The notes under the pieces: model-generated
Databases searched by the model: none
Told to the model about the DNA's origin: nothing
What the model saw: only the letters and a program-made list of their open reading frames with translations
Program-made: the position numbers and the translations under genes
Part shown: positions 34,408 through 41,570 of the stretch, piece by piece
Numbering within the stretch: position 1 is the first letter of the stretch
How the letters are laid out: the number at the start of each line of letters is the position of its first letter
NCBI RefSeq assembly: GCF_002906155.1
Contig: NZ_MUJK01000018.1
Span: forward strand, 1 to 64,000
DNA length: 64,000 nucleotides
Origin: Pseudomonas laurylsulfativorans
Lineage (GTDB): Bacteria; Pseudomonadota; Gammaproteobacteria; Pseudomonadales; Pseudomonadaceae
Reading direction: 5' to 3'

Positions 34408-35211
34408 TCAGGCCACCGCCCGAGACATGACGTACAGGCAATCGCGTACGGCTGTCCGGTCTTCTTCGAGGGTGCGCAGGTGCACACCCGGTACGTCGGG
34501 ATGCGAATCGATGCGCGCCGGTGCATGCAGGTAGACATTCAACGGCCGTTCGCTGGTGGAAGCCTGTAACTGGTTTTCACGGCCGATCAACGCAGTCAGC
34601 GCAGCATCGCTGTCGTTGCTGCCCACCGAACGCACCGAAGTCCAGCGCCCTTCCCGGGCCAGCAGCAACACGCTGCGTACCGGTTCGGCGACCACGAACA
34701 GGAAGTCCCCGGCATCAAAGCTTTGATCGAAATGGTTGAACGCCGCCATCAGGTACGGCTGCACCGAACGCAGGCGCAAACCGCGAGCGCTGACCACAGC
34801 GCGCAGCCGTTCGAGCAAGTCCTGTGGCAGCGCAGTGGCGATGCGGTCATAACCGGCAGGTTCAGGCGAAAGCACCAGGTTCCAGGATTGTGTCGGGGCA
34901 CCGTAGAGGTCTTCGAAACACAATTGGGCGAAGCCGAGCAATTCGGCCGGGCTGCTGATCTGCTCGCTCCAAGGCACCAGGCAATAACGGCTGAAGTGCC
35001 CGGAGATCACCACGGTCAGTTCCGCCCTGGCAACGGAGTGTTCGGCCAGTAAACGGTCGAGGGTGTCGAGGGCCACCGTCCAGGCGTGGAAACCTTCGTC
35101 GATGTAGCCGACGCTGCCCAGCCAGCGGGTTGCATTGCCTTGCCGATGCCCCAGGCCAACACCACTGGCGCCGAGCACGGCGACAAATTGCTCACGAGAT
35201 AAAAGTGACAC
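34408..35211 (-). CDS. PilM/GspL-like cytoplasmic assembly protein
   Basis: 267 residues, no membrane segment. It resembles the actin-like PilM/MshI group: LTVVISGHFSRYCLVPWSE, SSPAELLGFAQLCFEDLYG and a DFLFVVAEPVRSVLLLAREG strand pair. Begins at a GTG (35209-35211) 7 bases after GGAG, inside the last 20 bases of the GspE gene. Divergent from canonical PilM, so the assignment rests partly on its position before PilN/O/P-like genes. Confidence 0.65.
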   Translation of the reverse strand: MSLLSREQFVAVLGASGVGLGHRQGNATRWLGSVGYIDEGFHAWTVALDTLDRLLAEHSVARAELTVVISGHFSRYCLVPWSEQISSPAELLGFAQLCFEDLYGAPTQSWNLVLSPEPAGYDRIATALPQDLLERLRAVVSARGLRLRSVQPYLMAAFNHFDQSFDAGDFLFVVAEPVRSVLLLAREGRWTSVRSVGSNDSDAALTALIGRENQLQASTSERPLNVYLHAPARIDSHPDVPGVHLRTLEEDRTAVRDCLYVMSRAVA

Positions 35212-36898
35212 GATTGATCTCCTCGAGAGTAGTCCGGCCTTGTTCCACCAGCTCCAGCGCGGACTCGCGCAACAGACGCAAACCCCGCTTGCAGGCGTGG
35301 GCCTTGATTTTCGAAATGGGTTGGCGCTCGACGATCATCTGCCGCAGTTCGTCGTCCAGGTGCAGCAGTTCGGCAATCGCGCTGCGTCCGCGATAACCGG
35401 TGCCCCGGCAATGCCCGCAGCCCTTGCCGTGGACGAACTGGTAGTGAGCGACCTTTTGCCGATCAAGCCCCGAGATTTCCAGCTCTTCGTCTGTCGGGCT
35501 GTAGGGGCTGCTGCAACTGGTGCAGACCAGGCGGATCAGGCGCTGGGCCAGCACGGCATTGAGCGCCGAGACCAGGCTGTAAGGATCGATTTCCATCTGG
35601 GTGAAACGACCGATCACGTCGAACACGTTGTTGGCGTGGATGGTGGTGAACACCAGGTGACCGGTGAGCGCCGATTGCACGGCGATCTGGGCGGTGTCCG
35701 GGTCGCGGATTTCACCGACCATGATCTTGTCCGGATCATGCCGCAGGATCGAGCGCAGGCCCCGGGCGAACGTCAGGCCTTTCTTCTCGTTGACGGGGAT
35801 TTGCAGCACGCCCGGCAGTTGATATTCCACCGGGTCTTCAATGGTGATGATCTTGTCCACGCCGTGGTTGATCTCGGTGATCATCGCGTAGAGCGTGGTG
35901 GTCTTGCCGCTACCGGTAGGCCCGGTCACCAGCACCATGCCGTAGGGTTCGGCAGCCAGCCGGCGCAGTTGGCGCAAGGTCTCTTCTTCAAAACCCAAGG
36001 CTTGCAGTTGCACGCCACAGACTTTGTCGGCGAGGTCCTGTTTGTCGAGTACCCGCAGCACCGCGTCTTCGCCGAAGATGCTCGGCATGATCGACACCCG
36101 GAAGTCGATCTGCCGGCCGCTGATACCGACTTTGAAACGACCATCCTGAGGCACGCGTTTTTCGCCGATGTCCAGTTCGGCCATGACCTTGACCCGGGAA
36201 ATCACCTGCTCGGCGAACTCGCTGCCCTGGATCTTGCTGATGTTGTTGAGTACGCCATCGATCCGGTACTTGATCACCAGGCCGCTGCCGGTGGTGCCAA
36301 GGTGGATATCGCTGGCGTGCATTTTCAGCGCGTCGTACAGGGTCGAGTTGACCAGTTTGACCACCACACTCGAGTCTTCGCTGATGCTGGTCAGGGACAG
36401 GCTTTGCAGGGTATCGATTTCGGTGCCGCCTTCGGCCTGGGCGTTGAGCGATTCCACCGCATGGAAGCTCTCTTCGTGACGCGCCAGGTACGCCTTCAGG
36501 TCGTCGGCGTGCACCAGGTACAGGGGGGCGCCATGCAGGCATTCATCGATCCAGGCCAGGCGCGCAGTGTCAAAGGGGTCGGCGAATACACCGATGACCG
36601 CATCGTCATGGCGCAGCAGGATGAATTCGCGCTTGAGGCATTGGGCCAGGGTCACCCGGTCGAACACCGGGGTGGATTTGAACAGGCTGTCGGTGTCGAG
36701 CACCGGGTAGTGCAGGGTCACGCCCAGGCACTGGATGAACGGCATGGGCGCCAGTTCGCTCAATCCCCCGAGGGCGTCCAGCATCCGTTCGCCGGAACTG
36801 GTGGCCAGGGCTCGGGCCTGGGCCAGTTGTTCACTGGTAAAACGAGTCGGTACACATTCCGGTTGCGCCGGTTCTACGGCAAGGGATAGACGGTCCAT
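35192..36898 (-). CDS. GspE/PilB-type assembly ATPase
   Basis: 568 residues from the ATG at 36898 (the frame is open 20 codons more). N-terminal MshEN/T2SSE domain (LGVTLHYPVLDTDSLFK), then the ATPase core: Walker A GPTGSGKTTTLYAMI, Asp box ITIEDPVEYQLPGV, Walker B LRHDPDKIMVGEIRDPDTA, His box LTGHLVFTTIHAN. The C-terminal zinc motif CTSC...CGHC is complete. It powers pseudopilus assembly of the T2SS-like machine. Confidence 0.93.
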   Translation of the reverse strand: MDRLSLAVEPAQPECVPTRFTSEQLAQARALATSSGERMLDALGGLSELAPMPFIQCLGVTLHYPVLDTDSLFKSTPVFDRVTLAQCLKREFILLRHDDAVIGVFADPFDTARLAWIDECLHGAPLYLVHADDLKAYLARHEESFHAVESLNAQAEGGTEIDTLQSLSLTSISEDSSVVVKLVNSTLYDALKMHASDIHLGTTGSGLVIKYRIDGVLNNISKIQGSEFAEQVISRVKVMAELDIGEKRVPQDGRFKVGISGRQIDFRVSIMPSIFGEDAVLRVLDKQDLADKVCGVQLQALGFEEETLRQLRRLAAEPYGMVLVTGPTGSGKTTTLYAMITEINHGVDKIITIEDPVEYQLPGVLQIPVNEKKGLTFARGLRSILRHDPDKIMVGEIRDPDTAQIAVQSALTGHLVFTTIHANNVFDVIGRFTQMEIDPYSLVSALNAVLAQRLIRLVCTSCSSPYSPTDEELEISGLDRQKVAHYQFVHGKGCGHCRGTGYRGRSAIAELLHLDDELRQMIVERQPISKIKAHACKRGLRLLRESALELVEQGRTTLEEINRVTFIS

Positions 36899-36982
36899 GG
36901 CTTGCTCTCCAACGCCCGGGGCTTTGAGCCCTGTCGACGCGGCGAGCAGTTTCGGCAAAGGCCGGAACGTCTTGTCGCGCCA

Positions 36983-37522
36983 CTACTCCCCGGTGAGCAA
37001 TTGTTCGTCGTCTGGTGCCATGGAGGCCGATGTGTTTTTTCGGCGATCTGCAAGCACCCAACTACCGTCGTACAACTGCAGCGGGAAACTCTCGGTCCTG
37101 CTCTGGCGTCGTTCGACGAATCCCTCGGAAGTGCTCACACCCACACCCGTTCTGGTCTCGCGCCGCCTACCCAGAAGATCAAGCACTGCACGGGCCAATT
37201 CCGCCAACGGAAACGGTTTGAACAGGATATGGCTGACTCCCAGTAGCCGGGCCCGCTCGCAAACTTCCGCGGTTGGATGCCCTGTGATCAGCACAAAATG
37301 GCACTTCCTGTTCTGGCGGACGGCATCGAGCACCTGAAAGCCTTCCATATCGGGCAAGCGGTAATCGAACACCATCACATCGGGTGCGAAATCGCCAGCT
37401 TCCGCGATTCCTTGTGCACCGTCGTGAGCAATCCGGACATCCAGCGCTTGCGCCTGCAGGTAACCCTGGAGGTTTTCCGCCAGCAGCTGTTCGTCATCAA
37501 CAACCAGTACTTTGTTTAACAA
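36983..37522 (-). CDS. Stand-alone receiver-domain protein
   Basis: 179 residues. A CheY-like receiver (MLNKVLVVDDEQLLAENLQG) with D9-D10, phosphoacceptor D53 (VMVFDYRLPDMEG) and K103 (FKPFP). The C-terminal 60 residues carry no DNA-binding or enzymatic domain I recognise. Starts at TTG (37520-37522) with AAGGAG 6 bases before it. First gene of the secretion operon, so it probably tunes the assembly machine or its regulator; its kinase is not in the window. Confidence 0.85.
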   Translation of the reverse strand: MLNKVLVVDDEQLLAENLQGYLQAQALDVRIAHDGAQGIAEAGDFAPDVMVFDYRLPDMEGFQVLDAVRQNRKCHFVLITGHPTAEVCERARLLGVSHILFKPFPLAELARAVLDLLGRRRETRTGVGVSTSEGFVERRQSRTESFPLQLYDGSWVLADRRKNTSASMAPDDEQLLTGE

Positions 37523-37589
37523 GGTCGACTCCTTGAAACCGCAGGTCCGGGATTTGAACCTGGCAGAGTGCGTGCCCTGAGAGGACTAA

Positions 37590-37605
37590 CGCACACTTCA
37601 TGCCA
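37590..37605 (-). promoter_or_regulatory. Candidate sigma-54 promoter of the secretion operon
   Basis: Minus strand TGGCATG-AAGT-GTGCG: GG and GC are separated by the required 10 bases and six of seven -24 positions fit; the -12 element is weaker (GTGC for TTGC). It lies 68 bases before the receiver gene start. Confidence 0.5.
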
Positions 37606-37678
37606 GACTGAGCGCCGGTAATTATTGGTCTTCATGTCCTTGAATTTAAAAACAATGCCTTTTCGTGCGGCAACCCCA

Positions 37679-37740
37679 TCCCCCAAAAACGGGGAAAGCG
37701 ATCGGATTGGCATTGACGTTTTTCCCCCACTGTTGGGGAA
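37679..37740. promoter_or_regulatory. TTCCCC/GGGGAA palindromes upstream of the secretion operon
   Basis: Two inverted repeats: TCCCCCAAAAACGGGGAA (37679-37696) and TTCCCCCACTGTTGGGGAA (37722-37740). They resemble TTCCCCACTATTGGGGAA at 49721-49738 and lie 75-135 bases upstream of the candidate sigma-54 promoter, the place expected for enhancer-binding-protein sites. Confidence 0.5.
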
Positions 37741-37745
37741 CCCCC

Positions 37746-38699
37746 CTATTGATCGTCAATCCGCTCGATTCGATTACGCGAGCGCAATTGCGCCAATGCC
37801 TGCAAGCGAGCTTGAACCTGTTGTTGCCGGGCAAGGTAAGCCCGAACCATGTCAAGTCCTTGCTCTTCTGGGACATTGGTCGCCTCCATGTGGTTCTCTA
37901 AAAAAATCAGATGCCAGCCCACCGAGGTACGCACGGGTTCGCTGACAGCCCCCGGTGCCAGGGTAAACGCGGCAGCCTCGAACTCCGGCAACATCCGTCC
38001 ACGGGGAAAATAACCCAAGTCGCCCCCTTCGCTGGCCGACGCGTCTTCGGACCCGCTGCGCGCAACGCTGGCGAAGTCGGACCCTGCAACGATCGACGCT
38101 CTCATCGCGATTAAGCGTAGCCGCGCGGCCTCGACAGTGGAAGCGTCAGCACCGGGCGCTACCTTGATCAGGATATGCCGGGCCCGCACTTCTTCGGGCC
38201 GGTTCATCTCGGCACGGTGTTCCTCGTAGAACGCCCGAACCTGTTTTTCGTCCGGCTCACCGGCCTGGGTGAGGTCATTGAACACTTGCCGGGCCGCCAG
38301 TTCACGGCGGGTGTACTCGGTGTAGCCCGCTTCGTCGAAGCCGGCGTCCTCAAGACGCCGGGCAAACACCTCGGCGCCGCCCATGGCCTGACGGGTCTGG
38401 TCGACCTGGTCTTTAACCATGGCATCACTGATCACCACGCCACGCTTGACGGCCTCCTGCCACAACAATTCGCGGTCGATCAAGGCATCCAGCGCGGCCT
38501 TGCGCAGTTGCTTGTAGGCTTTCGGATTGCGAATGTTGCCTACCGCCCGCCCCTGATCCTCCAGGTATTCGGCGAAGTAGCGCTCCAGGCGCAGCTGGGA
38601 AATTTCCTCACCATTGACCCGCGCCGCAGCCGGGCCACTGCTGCACCACGCCACGGGCACCCAGAGCGTCAACAGGGCCAGCAAAGTGTTGAGTTTCAT
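37746..38699 (-). CDS. Parvulin-type periplasmic peptidyl-prolyl isomerase
   Basis: 317 residues with signal peptide (MKLNTLLALLTLWVPVAWC). SurA/PpiD-like helical N-domain (ARVNGEEISQLRLERYFAEY), then the rotamase domain from VRARHILIKVAPGADAST to VRTSVGWHLIFLENH, with the usual G-DLGYF-RGRMLPEFEAAAF core. Likely folds an exported client. Last gene of the oxidase operon, 13 bases after the cytochrome/binding-protein fusion; the frame is open a further 32 codons upstream but without family residues. Confidence 0.85.
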   Translation of the reverse strand: MKLNTLLALLTLWVPVAWCSSGPAAARVNGEEISQLRLERYFAEYLEDQGRAVGNIRNPKAYKQLRKAALDALIDRELLWQEAVKRGVVISDAMVKDQVDQTRQAMGGAEVFARRLEDAGFDEAGYTEYTRRELAARQVFNDLTQAGEPDEKQVRAFYEEHRAEMNRPEEVRARHILIKVAPGADASTVEAARLRLIAMRASIVAGSDFASVARSGSEDASASEGGDLGYFPRGRMLPEFEAAAFTLAPGAVSEPVRTSVGWHLIFLENHMEATNVPEEQGLDMVRAYLARQQQVQARLQALAQLRSRNRIERIDDQ

Positions 38700-38712
38700 G
38701 ATCGGCCTCCGG

Positions 38713-40269
38713 TCAGGGCATGGCAGCAATGGGTTTATAGGGGGCGACCAGATAAAAACGCTGGTCCGGCAGATCCACCGTGACGATATGCGCACCGCTC
38801 AAGCCCTGGCGCCGGCCGGGACCAAAGCTGATCAGTGGCGTCAGCCCGGTATCAAAGTCGTGCAGGCCTTCCAGGGCACTGACCAGTTTCTCGCGGCTGG
38901 CATCGCGCCCGGCCTGCTTCATGCCTTCGCTGAGCAGCATCATCGAACTGAACGCGCCCACCTGCAGCACCGCGTGCTGGCCGCCCAGGCCCTGAAGTTC
39001 ACGCAATTGAGTCAAGGCCAGGCGGCCGGCCAGGGTCCAGTCGCTGGGCACGAACGGATAGGCCAGGAACACCCGCCGGGAAAATCCGCTGGGCACCTGT
39101 ATCAGGTTGCCCGCGACCTGGTTCGAGGCAGCGAACAGGTAAGGCACCTGCCCCGCCGTTTGCAAGCGCTCGGCCAGTCGACTGAAGCCGCTGCTGCTGC
39201 CCATGTAAAACACTGAGCGCGACCCCAAGGGCAGATCATCCCTGGCCGCGTCATAGGCTTGCAGGCTCACCTTTTGCCAGGCGTGCCCCTGCAGATACTG
39301 ACTGAGTTCCTGCGCAGCAAGCCGTTGGCCGGATTCGTCCGGATAGGCGATCAGCGTCGGCCCCTGAAGCACTCGCAGGCTGGCGGCGGCGTAATCGGCC
39401 AGGGCGATCAATTGCTCGCGAAGCCCCGGCAGCGGCTCGAAAATCTGCGGGCTGGCGAGGGACGTGCCCTGCAAGGACAGCGGCCCGATCAGGGGAATGC
39501 CAGCCCGTTCCAGTCGCACGGTGAGTTCCACGTCCAATGCCGGCGCCAGCGGTGCGATGAGGGCAAACACCTGCTCTTGATCGATCAAGCGGTCCAGCGC
39601 CTGTTCGGCACTGGCGCGATCGGCACCGGGGTCGAGGATGGTCAGGCGCACCTGCCGACCGTGAATACCGCCCGCCTCGTTGATACGCGTCACGCACCCC
39701 TTGAGCACCGCCGCCACCGTAGCGCCCTCCTCGCTCAATGGGCCGGTGCCCGGCAGCAAGGTGCCCAGGTTAAGGCTGTCGGGGGTCAGGCCTGGATCGC
39801 GGTCTTCGGCCAGGCGCTTGAGATACGCCGTGAGGTTGCGTTGATCGTTCATCGACAACACGAACCGTGGCATCGTCGGATCGAGCCGGTTATTGCCAGG
39901 GTCGCGCCCCTCCTGCACCGCCCGCGCCAGGGTACTGTCGCTGTAGGCCGGATAACTGCGGCCGTTGATGTGCTGCTGGCCATGGCTGCTGGTCAGCCGC
40001 GACCAACTCAGGTCCGGTGGTCGCACCCCGCCCTCCGGGCGCCCGAGGCCGTCTTCGCCATGACAGTTGGCGCACGGCAGGCTGGTGGCCGGCAGCAACA
40101 TGCTCGATGCGCCGACCCGGGCCATGATCGGTTCCCCGCTCGCCGACACACCTTCGCGGTACAAGCGCTTGCCGGCACTTTCGTTGACGCTCAGCGGCAG
40201 CGCCTGGGCGCTGAGCGTGAGGCCGCCGAGGAGCAGCAGGCCAAGGACGAGGGCAGTATTCATGGCCAT
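38713..40269 (-). CDS. Cytochrome c / ABC-type periplasmic binding protein fusion
   Basis: 518 residues. Signal peptide, then a cytochrome c domain with heme motif C66-x2-C69-H70 (LPCANCHGEDGLG) and a distal Met in PTMPRFVLSMND. From about residue 165 a type I periplasmic-binding domain of the branched-chain amino acid receptor class (LNLGTLLPGTGPLSEEGATV; NEAGGIHGRQVRLTILDPGAD; ALIAPLAPALDVELTVRLE). No permease or ATPase genes accompany it, so it may sense or bind rather than import. Four bases after the SCO gene (40273). Confidence 0.85.
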   Translation of the reverse strand: MAMNTALVLGLLLLGGLTLSAQALPLSVNESAGKRLYREGVSASGEPIMARVGASSMLLPATSLPCANCHGEDGLGRPEGGVRPPDLSWSRLTSSHGQQHINGRSYPAYSDSTLARAVQEGRDPGNNRLDPTMPRFVLSMNDQRNLTAYLKRLAEDRDPGLTPDSLNLGTLLPGTGPLSEEGATVAAVLKGCVTRINEAGGIHGRQVRLTILDPGADRASAEQALDRLIDQEQVFALIAPLAPALDVELTVRLERAGIPLIGPLSLQGTSLASPQIFEPLPGLREQLIALADYAAASLRVLQGPTLIAYPDESGQRLAAQELSQYLQGHAWQKVSLQAYDAARDDLPLGSRSVFYMGSSSGFSRLAERLQTAGQVPYLFAASNQVAGNLIQVPSGFSRRVFLAYPFVPSDWTLAGRLALTQLRELQGLGGQHAVLQVGAFSSMMLLSEGMKQAGRDASREKLVSALEGLHDFDTGLTPLISFGPGRRQGLSGAHIVTVDLPDQRFYLVAPYKPIAAMP

Positions 40270-40272
40270 GGC

Positions 40273-40905
40273 TCAGCGCTCCGCCACGGGCATTGTCAGC
40301 AGCTGCAAACGCTGGGCAATGGCCGCGGCCGGGGCATCCGGACGGATTTTGCTCCAGCGTTTGTTCGCCACGTCACCGACGATCAACTGGGTGGAGTGCT
40401 GCTCGGGGGTCGGCACGATCTGACCGATGCGACCCAAAACAAGGTCCATTTGCGCCTTGTCGCCGGTGAGAAAAAACCAGTGGGGCCCATCGACGCCCTG
40501 TTTCAAGGTGTAAGCCTTGAGTACCGCCGGGGTGTCCCGCAGCGGATCACTGGTAAGGGAGATAAAGGTGACGCCGTCGGCCTTGTCACCGAGCACTTCA
40601 CGCACTTCTTTGAGCTTGCGGGTAATCAACGGGCAAGCATCGTCACAACTGGTGAAAATCACATTGAGCAGCACCACACGGTCCTTCAATGCGTCGCTGT
40701 AGAAGCGCAGCGTGTTGCCGTTCTGGTCCTGCAACGGCGTGTCGGTGAACCAGGTTTTCGCGTCGTGGGTGCCGGTGGACGGTGCCGCGACGGCCACCGC
40801 CGGCGCCGACGCTGGCGCAGCTTGTTGATGCCCTTCGTGGGCAAAGGCCACTGAACTGAAAATGCAGAAACAGACGCTCAGGGCGAACCAGTCGATGGCT
40901 CTCAT
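40273..40905 (-). CDS. SCO1/SenC family copper chaperone (second copy)
   Basis: 210 residues, thioredoxin fold with signal peptide (ending VAFA). Copper-binding C87-x3-C91 (FTSCDDACP) and a distal His in EHSTQLIVGD; the N-terminus carries HEGHQQ. SCO proteins deliver copper or reduce cysteines in copper enzymes. Overlaps the preceding SCO gene by ATGA, so two SCO proteins are made from one unit with the multicopper oxidase. Confidence 0.9.
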   Translation of the reverse strand: MRAIDWFALSVCFCIFSSVAFAHEGHQQAAPASAPAVAVAAPSTGTHDAKTWFTDTPLQDQNGNTLRFYSDALKDRVVLLNVIFTSCDDACPLITRKLKEVREVLGDKADGVTFISLTSDPLRDTPAVLKAYTLKQGVDGPHWFFLTGDKAQMDLVLGRIGQIVPTPEQHSTQLIVGDVANKRWSKIRPDAPAAAIAQRLQLLTMPVAER

Positions 40906-41558
40906 GGCTGGTGCTCCATGGCGATGGCGGTGTGCTTGGCGTGGGTATTGCGTTCACCACTGAGCCTTTCGACGGCCCGGGCCAGTTCCGTCGGGTCGGT
41001 GAAGCCGTAGTAGCGGGTCCAGAAACGGTTGTTGCCGTCCCCCACCAGAATCAGCGGCGAGTGGTTCTTAAAGTCACCGCTGTAGGCGCCCAGGCCCTTG
41101 AGGGTGGCATTGACCGACTGCGGCGAACCGGTCAGCCAGCTCCAGCCCGGCCCCTGCTGGAAAGTGCGGGCGTAGTCGTTCAGGCGCTTGGGATCGTCGC
41201 GCTGCGGGTCGATGCTGATCGACACCAGTTGCACCTCGGTGCCGACCCGCGCGCCGAGCTGTTTCTGCACCTTGCCCATGATCGAGGACACCACCGGACA
41301 GACCGTGGTGCAACTGGTGTAGATGAAGCCCATGACCACGATCTTGTTGCTCACCAGGTCTTTTTCCAGGCTGACGACCTTGCCGTCCTGGTCCAGCAGG
41401 GCCACGTCGGCAAACTTGATCGGGGCGGTCTCCGGGCTGGCCTTTTTGCTCGTCATGTCGTGCCCGGAATGCTCGTCCGTCGAGTGGGCCAGCGCCTGGC
41501 CAATACCGATGGCCAAGAGGCAGAACGTCAGCAGGCCACGATGTGCGAATCGGTTCAT
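40902..41558 (-). CDS. SCO1/SenC family copper chaperone (first copy)
   Basis: 218 residues. Signal peptide ending QALA, then a His-rich HSTDEHSGHDM, the copper site C83-x3-C87 (YTSCTTVCPVV) and the distal His in FKNHSPLILVGD. It follows the beta-propeller gene by 12 bases. With its partner at 40273 it most simply serves copper loading of the large oxidase upstream. Confidence 0.92.
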   Translation of the reverse strand: MNRFAHRGLLTFCLLAIGIGQALAHSTDEHSGHDMTSKKASPETAPIKFADVALLDQDGKVVSLEKDLVSNKIVVMGFIYTSCTTVCPVVSSIMGKVQKQLGARVGTEVQLVSISIDPQRDDPKRLNDYARTFQQGPGWSWLTGSPQSVNATLKGLGAYSGDFKNHSPLILVGDGNNRFWTRYYGFTDPTELARAVERLSGERNTHAKHTAIAMEHQP

Positions 41559-41570
41559 GTCAGTTTCCTC

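Noticed and set aside
35135..36889. 584-codon open frame opposite gspE
   Set aside because: Antisense shadow; the minus-strand GspE has every ATPase motif.
37545..37575. tRNA T-arm-like sequence (minus strand GGTTCAAATCCCGG)
   Set aside because: No acceptor stem, D-arm or anticodon arm around it; probably chance, or at most a tiny tRNA remnant.
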